Shown piece after piece: positions 1 through 10,429 of a DNA stretch of 64,000 nucleotides. The position numbers and the translations under genes were made by a program. The DNA lies in the NCBI GenBank assembly GCA_021234155.1, contig JAJEKV010000062.1:5737668-5801667 (forward strand), written 5' to 3'. How positions within the stretch are numbered: the stretch's first letter is position 1; every line of letters begins with the position of its first letter. The notes under the pieces were generated by a model. It ran no database searches. It saw only the letters and a program-made list of their open reading frames with translations, and was not told where the DNA came from. Source of the stretch: Isoetes taiwanensis (taxonomy: Eukaryota > Streptophyta > Lycopodiopsida > Isoetales > Isoetaceae).

Positions 1-620
1 CAGGTTCAAATTGATATGTTTATGACACCAAAAATTGTGGCATTGGGTCTACAAATATGGCATTCTTTTGGAAGGATTTTAAGTTTCAGTCCCACTTGGA
101 ACATTTCTGTACAGATTCATGGGTGAGGCCCAAACTTTTGGTAATATTACCAATATTAGCTAAGTTTTGTCTAAAAGCTACTCTGATGGCAGAAGCCAAT
201 TAAACATAGCTAGTTGCAGCTCAAAGCATCGTGAAACCTTAAAACCTGTTGTAAGGGGTTGCAACTGTGCAGCAGTCACAAGGAATTAGTTGTAGTATTT
301 ACATTATTATTTGATACGATGCAATTTGACATAGGAGAACCATAAAATATATCTAAAAGAAAGTGGTGGTGTCGCATTGTTGCCCTCTAAAACAAAGTGT
401 TGTTGCATTGTATTGCTCTCGTGAACCACAAGTGGTGATTCATTAACAACCTAGCCCTCAAGTTTTATAGCCAGCAGTTGGTTGCAATGGTGTTACCCAT
501 TAGGAACACATTGAAAAACCCATAAACACCTAGTTTATTATGTGAAACTAGTAATAGTGCCCAGCGTTCTTTGGGCTAATGTTGGGGACCTAGTAATGAA
601 CTTAGTCAATTCAATCAACA
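1..620. other. AT-rich stretch without recognisable gene
   Basis: No splice-bounded exon, conserved motif or RNA gene is visible. The short open frames here show no recognisable composition. It is probably intergenic or old repeat sequence. Confidence 0.5.
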
Positions 621-623
621 TAA

Positions 624-803
624 CCTGCAATTTTCATAGGATCTTTGTCTTGTGCCTATGTATTAATAGGTTCATGTTTGCACTTTTATCTAGGAAAGGA
701 TTAAAAGGGCACCCTAGAAAAACAAATTCAAGCGACATACCCTGCAATTTTCATAGGATCTTTGTCTTGTGCCTATGTATTAATAGGTTCATGTTTGCAT
801 TTT
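624..803. repeat. Tandem duplication, unit about 117 bp
   Basis: A segment of about 60 bp starting CCTGCAATTTTCATAGG is present at 624 and again at 741, nearly identical. The spacers diverge but both contain a CTAGAAA(A) block. A 114-codon open frame spans both copies, so its internal protein repeat is only the DNA duplication. Confidence 0.85.
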
Positions 804-834
804 GTTTACGAAAGGAAAAAGACACTCTAGAAAG

Positions 835-980
835 GTTTAAATCACACATAATCATTTTATTACATGAAATGCATATGCAACAATAATCTAGATAACGTCT
901 TCATTGAAGAAGCTACAAACATACACTAAGTTCACTATTATACACAAAGGCCAACTCTCACATGGTTATCATAATTAATA
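835..980. repeat. Dispersed repeat, copy 1 (others at 6713-6830 and 7080-7345)
   Basis: The order of short blocks (cacactAAGTTCACTATTATACA, CCAACTC, CATGGTTATCAT, TTAATAATG) recurs at 7205-7275 with scattered differences. Part of the family also recurs at 6713-6830. No coding capacity is seen. It is an unclassified interspersed repeat. Confidence 0.5.
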
Positions 981-2420
981 ATGCCCGGTAGAATCACTGT
1001 GGCTAAATGTGTTCTTAGTAATACTCATGTCTACATGGCGTCTGCTTTACTAGCTCCGCAGTGTAAGATGGAGGAGATTGTGCGTATCGTCAGAAATTTT
1101 ATTTGGGGTGGAAATGAGTTAGGAGCAGTGGTCAAGGTAGCTTGGGCGAAATGCATTAGACCTAAGGCAGCTGGTGGTCTTGGTATGTTGGATTTTCACC
1201 TCAAAGCAAGGTGATGATATCAAAGTTCATTTGGGAGGATTTTCATTTGGTAAGGATGATTCTCCCCGCTGAGGTTGTTAGTGCGGTCGATTGACATTGT
1301 CTCCCCATTTCATAAGGCCTCCATTAAGCCCCTCCTTCCTTGGGCTTTGCTTTTATCATATGCATCCGGTATCCCAATGCTTCTCCCTTTCTAAAGGGGT
1401 TGCTAGGCGACTTGGGACACCTTTGTCGAGGTCTCTTTTCCATATTAATCCCGAGGCATGTCTTGGGTTGTCCACTCCATCTTTGTGGATTCCTTTGCGG
1501 GACACTCGAGGAGAATGTGCCTCTAAAGTGTGGTTGTTCATCCAAAGACACAACGGCGATGGGTAGCAACCGGTATCAATACTATTGCGGCTTGGTATGA
1601 GTCCGATCATCTCATGTCATGGGAAGCATTTAGAACAAAGTTCTTGTTGTCTGAGATGGGGCAGAGTAATGCTGGAATCATATTGCGCATTGTTGCCCAC
1701 GGGATTACGGTCCCGCAGTTGAGGTAGTCATATGGGGTTGCCATCGGGGATATCGGCCGAGGCGGTTTTGTGTCTTACATGTATAAATTGCTTGTGCATT
1801 ACGAAATCCCCGCCTCCATCTAATAGATGGCATCTTCGGTCCCTCGACCACAATGGAAAAGTGTTTGGATATGGGTATGGGATAAGGCTGCTTCACCCCA
1901 AAGTAGTAGTTTTGTGGTGGCAAGTGATCCATAGATGCCTCGAAGTCAACAGTTAGTCTATAAAATGGATAATCGGATTTCGAGCTCGCCCTTTATGCCC
2001 GGCAAAGGGTTGAGAGTATTGAGCATTGTTTTTCTTGTGTGAGAGAGCCCGGCGGGCATGGTCTTGGTTGTTGACCCTTTTGGCGCGTCTCGATCTAGCC
2101 CGACAAATTTTGCTTGCTATCTATCCCGATGCTTGGCCCAAAAAACGAGCTTGAGCTTTTCATCTAGCATGTGGTGGCTTTTATGGTCAATGCGGAAGAG
2201 AAGGAGGTTGTTTATCTTTAAGGGCATAGATCTGCCGATGAGGTTGTTCTTCGCTGGCGCCAAGATAAAATTGTTATGGCTTACAATTGTTCTTCTCTTG
2301 ATCAAGAGAAGAAAATCCCGATCCGGCATACTTACCTTCGATTCATTCTTTTGCATAGGCGGTGGTTGTGCTTTCCGGTTGGATCGGTTTGTCCAGGGGT
2401 TATAATCCCACGTCTTTGCA
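975..2420 (+). pseudogene. LINE ORF2 C-terminal fragment (RT connection region and zf-RVT)
   Basis: The first frame (981-1214) reads GRITVAKCVL, then RNFIWGG and KAAGGLGMLDF. This is the conserved stretch just after the reverse transcriptase domain of plant L1-type LINEs (tail of RT, then the K..GGLG block). Further on, around 2000-2060, another frame gives CPARQRVESIEHCFSCVRE, which fits the zinc-finger-like zf-RVT module (C...ESxEHxFxxC). The pieces are in three frames with stops, so the copy is dead. The endonuclease and the YADD part of RT are absent, as expected for a 5'-truncated LINE. Confidence 0.75.
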
Positions 2421-2559
2421 TTTATGTTGCTCTTTGGTTTCTAGTTGGTGAATAAAGCTTGGCGTCCTTCAAAAAAACAAGGTCTTTAGCGCGCGGAGGG
2501 TTGCCCCTCCGTGACGAGAAAGTAAAATGGCTTAAATCACACTTCAAAGTCATGTTTTG

Positions 2560-2640
2560 AGCATATCTTGACATATACTTGGAATATGCCACAAACCCAC
2601 ATGGATGAGGGTTTTCCCCAGGGGCAACCCAAAAAAGCGG
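2560..2640 (+). repeat. Short interspersed tail repeat, copy A
   Basis: The block carries CATATACTTGGAATATG, CCACAAACCCACAT, GATGAGGG and GGGGCAACCCAAAAAA. Closely related copies lie at 3525-3600 and 6605-6712. Each is plus-oriented and ends in an A-run, as for the 3' end of a retroposon (SINE or LINE tail). Confidence 0.6.
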
Positions 2641-2645
2641 ACTCA

Positions 2646-3050
2646 ATCATATCGGTTGGAATGCTATTTCCATGCCCAATTCATAATTCATAAGGCAAGG
2701 CATTCAAATACGCTAATAACTCACAAATTGAATGTTGCAAATAGGAAAAGAAACACAATCCATTGGTTCCATTCAAACCTTGAACATATCGAAAAGCGAG
2801 AAGCAAGAATGATGATTTCGTTTAGTGTTTTAGTTTTTCTTTTTATCGGGGGGCCTTCTACAATGTGATCTTTGATGAGCCAACACGTTACAAGGAAGCC
2901 ATGAACAATTCCGAGAAAATGAATGGAGCAAAGCCATGCAAGAAAGAAAATAGTCCCCTTAAAATATGATACATGGGATAGTGCAAGCTCCCTCAAGCTA
3001 GTACCACCGCAAGTGAGTTTGTAAAGTAAAGTACAATGAAGAAGTAAAGA
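2646..3050. other. Noncoding spacer
   Basis: Open frames on both strands are short and show no recognisable domain. Nothing else is seen between the tail repeat and the copia fragment. Confidence 0.4.
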
Positions 3051-3450
3051 TCGGCGTGTTCAAAAGCTCGACTTGTTGCCAAGGGATACTCATAAGTGCC
3101 GTATTGATTTTCATGAAACATTTCCCCACATTTGCAAAGCTAAGTTGAGTTAAGTTCATTATTGCATAGTAGCTGAACATGGTCTTGGTATCAAGCGGAT
3201 GGATGTCAAGATTGCTTTTCTTAATTTAAAATTAGAAGAGGAAGTGTACATGAGGCGGGGCACCTAGTTTCATCTCGTGAGGGCAAGAGAGCTTGTTTAC
3301 AAACTTGAGAGAAAGCCATTTAAGGTTTAAAAGCAGGTCTTGTCGTTAATGGTACAAAACCATCCATATATTTCTCTTCAAAAATAGATTCACAAGGAGC
3401 CAATCGATTGGAATATGTACTAAGTCTTCTCTCAATTTGTAATATTGGCC
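3050..3450 (+). pseudogene. Ty1/copia pol fragment (reverse transcriptase)
   Basis: In broken frames the sequence reads KARLVAKGYS, then IDFHETFPHICKAK, then KRMDVKIAFLNLKLEEEVYM and ELVYKLERKP. These match, in order, the Ty1/copia RT blocks KARLVAKGYxQ, DFxETFxPV, MDVKTAFLNGxLEEEVYM and VYKLxKSLYGLKQ. At least three frameshifts or stops interrupt it and no integrase or LTR is seen nearby, so it is a relic. The second copia piece in the window (41.4-42.4 kb) covers the same domain but differs in sequence. Confidence 0.75.
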
Positions 3451-3524
3451 GAACCAAATATATAAAATGAACTATTCTTCATATATTTGCTAAAGATTTA
3501 TAAAAAGCAAAGTGTACCCGGCCT

Positions 3525-3600
3525 ATGCTCTCGGCATATCTTTGGCATATACCTGGATATGGCCACAAACCCACATAAACGAGGGCCAACCCAAAAGACT
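3525..3600 (+). repeat. Short interspersed tail repeat, copy B
   Basis: Contains TTGGCATATACCTGGATATG, GCCACAAACCCACATAAACG and AGGGCCAACCCAAAAG. It is related to the blocks at 2560-2640 and 6605-6712. The GC-rich hairpin-like piece seen in the other two is missing here. Confidence 0.55.
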
Positions 3601-3974
3601 ACATTATATATGTTTAAAACCGCCACCAACTATATAGCTTCACCAAAGCGTGATGATAAATGAAATATCATGATTTCTAGACCATATTGAATGTTTATTT
3701 GAATACAAAAGAGACCAATGTATGCAATGAATAGCAAAAAACAAAACATTAAGAAGCTTTGTAGTGTTTTTGAGTTATGGGGAGGCAACAACCGGTTAAC
3801 CAATGTTGAAAGGTACATGGAAGCCAATTTTTCTTACCGTGTATACTCACACAATTATTGTGGAGTATCCCCGCCGCCTTATGGCGTAACAAAGTGGAGG
3901 ACACGTGATAGGCACAAGTTCTACCACGCTCTGGGATCATGGTAATGATAACCCCAAGAACCAACTCCCAAAGC

Positions 3975-4065
3975 TAAACATACACCGGGGTTTGAACCCC
4001 TGACCAAGTGCACATTTATTTTGGCATTACTAGGCCTATACCAACTCACCACACATCCGTTGGGC
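3975..4065 (-). repeat. Possible tRNA-derived SINE head
   Basis: On the minus strand a box-A-like GAGTTGGTATAGGC is followed about 40 nt later by GGTTCAAACCC, a close match to the pol III box B (GGTTCGAANCC). Spacing fits an internal tRNA-type promoter. No full cloverleaf can be drawn, so a SINE or tRNA pseudogene is more likely than a functional tRNA. Confidence 0.35.
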
Positions 4066-4499
4066 AAAACTTTAGCTATACATGCACACTTTGTAGGCAC
4101 AGATTCTTACTTGTTACTAGTCTTTATCATGGGCTGGAGCAAGTTGGAGGTTCAATTTTTCCAACGCATAGCGGGGGTCTCCACCACATATGCCAAAGAA
4201 TATGTGGCATTTAACATCGGGTCCAAAAGTTACAAGACAAAAATAAGATGTAAGATATGTCCACATGAATAAATTTCTAACATTTGTCAACACCAAGGTG
4301 CATTTCGTGAAAGCAGAAGAGCATTTAAGAATTTTTTTCCCTTTTAAGCTCTTATCAAAAAGTCCAGAGAATAGAATAGGAGAAGGGCGATTTAAAACGT
4401 TTTCTCAATGGTGCAATATTTTAAAAGAACTTTATATTGCAAAGTACAGAAATGAGGTTTCTAAGCCCACATGGTAAACACATTCTTTGGAGTTATTCC

Positions 4500-5560
4500 C
4501 AGCCGCATAAGGCTTCGCAGGAAAGAATGACAAACATCCTTCTATACAATTACATAAAATATAAAAGTCTACTCTCCATTGTATGAAAATGTTATTTTAT
4601 TTTGCTTGGAAATATAGGAACCTTTTGAACTTTGCAGCATAAATCATGCCATGAATCTATTCAATCAATCTGCTGTTCATGACATAATACTGCCATCTGG
4701 ATGACTACAATTATGAGATGGTTTAATTCCAAGGGCAAGGATCATTCGTGGGGTGCTATTGATATTCCCATTAGTAGTATATAAAATCATAAATGATCAG
4801 CCATTAACACATGCTCTTTCTGTTCCACCCATAAATAGGAGAAATAGGAGAATTTACCCATAAATCCAAACCAAAATAATAACCTTAATTTTCCATACCA
4901 CTAACCCTTTTGCCACTTATTTACAATAATTTCCACTCATGGGCGCACCATTTTTGCAATCATTATTTGGGAGTCATCCTTAAAGTGTTGTGCGACCTCC
5001 ATGAGTGTGGGAGCCAACTTCATGCATGGCCACACCAAGATGCAGATAACTCAAGCAGAACTACAGCAAATCGAAGTAAAAAAATATTAATTTTAATTCA
5101 TTTACTGAACAGGAAAATCAATATTGGCATTTAGATAAGAAAAGAAACTGCATCTGAGACCAATCAAAATGGCCAGCATAATTGTCTAACAGGAAGATTT
5201 CTTTCCAATGTTTTCAATTCCATCGGTTCATTCACTTGAAAAGTTGGAGCACAGAAAGCAACAATTCTAATACATCGGCTCCAGGTACTTATTTTACTTC
5301 CTTTTCAAACTTTTCGACAAACAATCAATGTTTTATGCAATGTAACTGCTTATGACTAGCTCTATTACGTCCCATATCTATAAAGAGCGAAACCTGGCAG
5401 CACGTTTAACGTTGTCAAAATAGTTTACAACGGGCTCAAAAATGCTTACATTATGCTCTTCAAAGTGCTAAGGAAGGTATCTTTGAAACTCATCTGACTT
5501 TAGCTTCAAAGATCTCTAGGTTAGAAGCATATAATACAACTACACAATGTGAGCCTTAGA
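4500..5560. other. AT-rich stretch without recognisable gene
   Basis: No exon with consensus splice sites and no conserved protein motif is visible on either strand. Confidence 0.45.
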
Positions 5561-5588
5561 CGCACCATCTTTCCCAGACTTGAACACT

Positions 5589-5914
5589 TTATCCTCTATC
5601 GAAGTTCGCCTGAACAACTTTCAACGGTTCGTCATTCTTCGAGAGGAACTCGCTCGGATAATACTCATTCTTTTGCTTTTCCATCCTGTATTGTTCAAGT
5701 AAAACAGGAGTCAGAAGAAGAGTAAAATAGTAATGCACACTGGTTTGCATGACAAGTACCTACAATGAAGAAAACAACCTTCAAGACTTCTTTGTTATCC
5801 ATAGCATTTATAAGAAGAAATCTTAAACCTTTTTCCCTCATTGGTGCAGCAAGCTCTGCATACAAAGCCTTAAACTCATCTGCATTGCTATCGTGAAATT
5901 CAAGAACAAAACAC
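5589..5914 (-). CDS. Partial thioredoxin-fold (protein disulfide isomerase-like) exons
   Basis: Two minus-strand exon-like blocks. Block A (5914 to 5779) follows a good acceptor (TAACTGCAG) and encodes CFVLEFHDSNADEFKALY, then RFLLINAMDNKEVLK. Block B (5685 to 5589) follows acceptor ATACAG and encodes EYYPSEFLSKNDEPLKVV before a stop. The pattern (hydrophobic strand, helix, FLLINA-D...VLK, then a Tyr/Pro-rich strand and an acidic helix) resembles the b/b' non-catalytic thioredoxin domains of plant PDI-like proteins. No CxxC active site is present. Phase between the blocks works only with a weak donor. It could be part of an active gene or a captured fragment; the family assignment is tentative. 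Confidence 0.4.
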
Positions 5915-6011
5915 CTGCAGTTAGCAAATACCAATTTAAGAGACCATTCTGATAAAAAGAATGCTAAATGCATGTGGAATGCATGCAGGATTGTTTGTTG
6001 CAAAACCCATG

Positions 6012-6386
6012 TTAAACTGATCCAGAGGAGTTTTTCACTGATCCATCACCAGAACAATTTATTGAGACCCTGTAGTCTTCCCTAAACACACCTTGAGATG
6101 GATACCAAGTGATATCACCAAATTCATATTGTTGACCAAATGAAACAACCTTAATAACAAGGTCAAGATCAGACGTAAGAATATTAGTAACAGAGCGCTT
6201 GAAAATGGGCTGCAACTTGAAGGTCACTTTGGAGATAACTCCAAGGACACCCAGAGAAATCCTAGCAGCCCCAAAGCTCTTGTTACGATGGTCGAGAGAG
6301 ATGATTCTAGCAAATCCTTGAGAGGCGGGGCGGGGGACTACAAGGCGGATGTTTTTGAGATACTCATGAACAAAGACTTCCATGCC
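6012..6386 (-). CDS. L-gulonolactone oxidase-like exon (partial)
   Basis: After an acceptor (CTCTTTTAG at 6393-6387) the minus strand encodes VHEYLKNIRLVVP, then AARISLGVLGVISKVTFKL, FKRSVT, and FGDITWYPSQ before DYRV. These are the conserved blocks of plant L-gulono-1,4-lactone oxidases (FAD-linked oxidoreductases of ascorbate synthesis): end of the FAD-binding domain, the AAR.SLGVLG helix, and the start of the substrate domain. Only about 120 of roughly 550-600 residues are here. The FAD-anchoring N-terminus and the C-terminal ALO-like end were not found on either side. The frame is intact, but neighbouring exons are missing and a PDI-like exon starts only about 100 bp downstream, so it may be a gene fragment. 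Confidence 0.7.
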   Translation of the reverse strand, partial: GMEVFVHEYLKNIRLVVPRPASQGFARIISLDHRNKSFGAARISLGVLGVISKVTFKLQPIFKRSVTNILTSDLDLVIKVVSFGQQYEFGDITWYPSQGVFREDYRVSINCSGDGSVKNSSGSV

Positions 6387-6604
6387 CTAAAAGAGACCTT
6401 CCATGAGCTCCAGGTGAGATAAAATGCCTCCCCATAGATAAGCCACTCCGGTAGGGGGAAGCCGTGAGCATCTAAACTTGATCACAGAGCAACCATTTGG
6501 CTATCGCATCTAGTTCTTCTCAAACTATGGTCTTGGGTTACCCGATTTCCACACCGGCCGCCAAATGATGTCACCACCGCCAATTTGACGTGGTCGAGCC
6601 GGTT

Positions 6605-6712
6605 TTTAGCCACCAAACATATGCTAGGCATATGCTGGCATATACCTGAATATGCCCACATACCCACATAAACGAGGGTTTGCCCCCCTAGGGGCAACCC
6701 AAAAAAAAAAAA
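6605..6712 (+). repeat. Short interspersed tail repeat, copy C with poly(A)
   Basis: Carries GGCATATACCTGAATATG, CCCACATAAACGAGGG and GGGGCAACCC followed by ten A residues. It is the most complete of three related copies (see 2560 and 3525). The A-tail supports a retroposon 3' end. Confidence 0.6.
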
Positions 6713-7345
6713 TCATAATTAATAATGCACTGTGAAATGTCATGTGTACAATAGTTGCATTTATTTTTTTATTTTTATTTTTTTTTGAGCTTGCAACATT
6801 TCCTAGCAATGCACTCTAGATATTATCCAATATTCTCTCTAAGAGGGCATCCGATAACTAAGCTTTCCAAGTGTGGAACTTGCTTCATATGTCCATTGGG
6901 TTAGCAATTAAGAGATCTTGTGTTCAAGTCTCTGGGGATCCATCATATGTCCTCACAGATGCTGCCAATGTGGCATGACGTAAAAATACTATCTATCTAT
7001 CAATATTGATTTGCCAAGCATGTCTATACTAATCTTCCCAAGTAGTCCTTACCTGTAGATTCAAGACCTCTTTAACATGATCGTTAAGTGCACATCCCAA
7101 GAGAAAAGATATTTTCTATCATTTTCGCGTGAAGGTTTTAATTCACACCCAATCGTTGTATAGCTCATAATTTCATAGCCATGCAGCAATAACCTCTCTG
7201 AAGGTGCTATAGACACACACCAAATTCACTATTATACATAAAAATCCAACTCGCATGATTATCATTAATAATACTTTTGGCAAATGTCATGTGTACAATA
7301 ATTGCATTTCTTTGCTTGCAACATTTCATAGCGTGACACTCTAGA
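6713..7345. repeat. Dispersed repeat, copies 2 and 3
   Basis: TGTCATGTGTACAATA(A/G)TTGCATTT and CTTGCAACATTTC-TAGC followed by CACTCTAGATATTAT appear near 6740-6830 and again near 7285-7345, about 530 bp apart. The second also matches 835-980. This indicates a local duplication of an unclassified repeat. A tRNA-like stretch (TTAGCAATTAAG ... GTTCAAGTCTC) near 6900-6940, followed by an ATCT microsatellite near 6990, may be a SINE inserted between the copies. Confidence 0.5.
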
Positions 7346-8490
7346 TATTATTCCATACTTCTAAAAGGCCATCCCCTAACTTGGGTTGCCAAATGTAAGA
7401 TTACATCAAATCTTTATAGTTTAGAATTGTTTATGTTTATCCTTCAAGACACGTTGGCTTATTCAAGACCTCTTTAATATGATTATTGTATGCGCATCCG
7501 TGTTACCTATAAGTAAGTTGTGTTTTTTTTTCAATGAAAAGATAGCTTGATATATTGCCCGAATGGCCTTAACAATGCCTAAAGAGGGTCTAAAATTCAT
7601 TTGCTTGCTACACAATGCATGGAATATATCTGGTAAAAGAACTCCCAAGAATACCATTACCATATGATTGATTGAGCTAGAGAACTTGCATCAGCCACCA
7701 AACGCAGATCAAACTAAATACATATAATATGTCGGCAAAAAAACTTCCTAAGAATGCTAATGAACAAACAATTATTGATGGAAAGGCATGCTTGATATGA
7801 ACAGTTATTGATGGAAAGGCATGCTTGATATGGTAGATGTGGCCCCATCCACAACATGAAGAGCTTTTCCATATTTAGAACCACCAACTCTCCCAAAAAT
7901 TCCTGATAGCCAATTAAATTCTCCGCTAAGTTTTATATTATGTAGCATTTCAGCTTACCAAACAGGAATTGCTTTGTATAGATTATTTTTATTTATAGGG
8001 GACAGTACCCTGGATGGCTAAGCACAATTGAGTACAACAGAATAATAATCCATTTCGAAACAACTCATCTTTGCAAGCATTAAATCCATAAGACCTTGTA
8101 ATCATTAAGCTTCTTTTGTGTTGATGAATACCAGAATACCTTTACTCATTAAGCTTCTTTTGTGTTGCATGAAGGAGAAACTTGCAGAGATTTATCTGCA
8201 CATATTTGGCCTCATATAGAAAAGCTTAAATTAGTCATAACATATATCTTATATGATATGGATGCCCCTATGTTGGATCATATATGCTATATGCGGCAAT
8301 ATATTCGATGTTGCCGAAAGTATATATAAAGCTGAATGCTGCGTTAAGCAATTCGTTGCGTTTACCAACAAAAACGCCAATATTTGTACTTGCTTACAGA
8401 GATTATCCGATGCATACTAATGTTCTCTGTTTGCACCATAAATTATTGTTCTTCGCTTATAGTTATGCAGTGTATATTGTTTTTTTTTGC
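7346..8490. other. Noncoding stretch with a 33-bp tandem duplication
   Basis: No gene is recognised. A segment ATTGATGGAAAGGCATGCTTGATATG is directly repeated at about 7773 and 7807. The rest is AT-rich and probably intergenic or the 5' flank/intron of the exons that start at 8493. Confidence 0.5.
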
Positions 8491-8492
8491 AG

Positions 8493-10429
8493 AACTTGAT
8501 CCTCCAGCCACATGCTATTGCTAAAAGGCTACCAAATACAAGGTGGTTTCACAGGGAGGTAAGAAACGCATGTTAGCAAATACATGTTTTCCAAATGTTC
8601 TTTAACCGTTGGCTTTTGATACACAAACCTCCCTTTTCATTTGTGCATTCGCAAACCACGAGTGGCCCCTTATCTTGAAGGCTAGCCTATCCACGTGTCA
8701 AAAAATCTGAATTGGTTATGGTTAAGCCATTTGATCATGATCTAGATTAATAGACGGTCTTCAAAATTCGATGGCCGTTCTTGACCGTGCCTAGGTTAGA
8801 GCAGAAGATGCTCCACACAGGTATGGATCGACGCCTTATGATGCTCCACAAAGGTAAATCAGGGTTTTCTTAGCTCCTATTATCGTAGCTTACCCAGCCT
8901 TAATTAAGATCATATTCAAAATCATAGTTCCCGGCATCGCAGAATAATGGCATCCTGGCATTTGAGACGTGATTTACCTTGCCATGCCATTTGCATTTCG
9001 GGGTCTCACTGGTATGGACCGACACGTCTATTTGCCAGAGTTTGCTCTGTAATCTGTGTAAATTGATGTTTAGATGTGGCGGCGTCAGTTCTAGCCTGCA
9101 AAGACATGTGCAATGCATTCTTTAGTAAAAACCTCTGGTTGCAAAGGCATGCGCAATGCATTCTTTAGTAAGAACCTCTGCATGACATGATTAAAAGTTT
9201 TGTCTGATGAATAGGGGCCTGGTGATAATTTCTCTGGTGCTAGCTTTTATATGGCAATTATACAGTTTATGGCTTTTAATTCGTCAACACGAAGGTATGC
9301 CAGTCTATATGTCTCTTAGGTTGCTGGCTGCCTTCAATGCGTCAAAGAAGAAGGAACGGTTTGAACTCAATGCACCAGCATATGGCTACGACTCTTTTAC
9401 ATTAATTAAAGGACCAAACGTTCCCCTTTTCGACGATGTTGGGCGCTAACACATTGTTAATAGTATAGTGCTCTAGTGAGAATTTGAGATGACTATTTAG
9501 AACAACAATGGTAGTCAATATACATTTTGATCTACATACCTTGCTGTTGATGTGTTGCAGAACCAAAAATTCTATATGAAAATGCAGCATTCTGTATCTC
9601 TAATGTGGCTATTCATCGCTCCTCCAGCCTGGTATTTTCTTCTTAGGTCTCATGATGTTGCAAACTGGTAAAGAGCATATATGTGCTGGCATAAGATCAA
9701 TTCTTGGCTCGTTTTTGAAGTTATAACACTGCTTTGTAAGCCTCCTATCTTTCTTGGATTATAGGGTCTGTGCTTATACTCAGTATAATAGGGTACCTCT
9801 GCATAGGCCTCCTCTAAACTAGTGACTAGATGCAGTATTATATTTTGGCAGCTCCCCAATTCCAGGCAATTGCATCAGAATATATTTGTCATATTTAGGG
9901 CTGTGCATATGCTCAGTATAATAGGATACCTCTGCATAAGGATCCTGTAAACTATTGACTAAGCTTCCCAAAGAATGCGGATGCAATAGAATTGACAATT
10001 CCTTTTTGGAACATTAACTATCCATTTGGCCTTACTTTGTTTGTTTGAAATTATTTTCTCGATTTAGGCTTAGTGTGATTTAGCTAAATGTTGTTGAAAA
10101 TTAGTTGCTCGTGTCCTTTCAAGAAAGTTTTTTGTCGCTTCCAACTTCAAAAAGTGCATGAGTCCTGTAAGACCCTCAGCCTGCCATAACCTGCTGCAGT
10201 CTTGTCCGCTAACTTTCTTAATTATTTTGTTTGGTGGGTAATGCCTAACTATCTAGTTCTTTCTCATTGTAACTTCTATGTTTAAGATGCTTGTTTGAGG
10301 ATTTCTCATTATGTGTATGGGCGATATCGCGTTATATGTAGGTTTTTTCAGGCGGCTCAATTGGGTGGAAGGATCATCTCTTAAGGGTCTTTATTCTGGT
10401 TTTAATGGAAACCTTGCTGGAGTTCTACC
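8493..10429 (+). CDS. Unrecognised gene, several exons (partial)
   Basis: Three short exons have good splice sites and compatible phases. 8493-8558 lies between TTTTGCAG and GTAAGAAA and encodes NLILQPHAIAKRLPN..., ending in phase 0. 9561-9631 lies between GTTGCAG and GTATTTTC, encodes NQKFYMKMQHSVSLMWLFIAPPA and ends in phase 2. 10352-10429 lies between TTTTCAG and GTAAGTAC, completes a Trp codon and encodes RLNWVEGSSLKGLYSGF. Between them, 9213-9293 encodes GLVIISLVLAFIWQLYSLWL, a good transmembrane segment with a flavour of plant amino-acid permeases, but its phase link to the other exons is uncertain. I do not recognise the family. Start and stop exons were not found. It is probably a real membrane-protein gene, or a relic of one. 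Confidence 0.45.
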
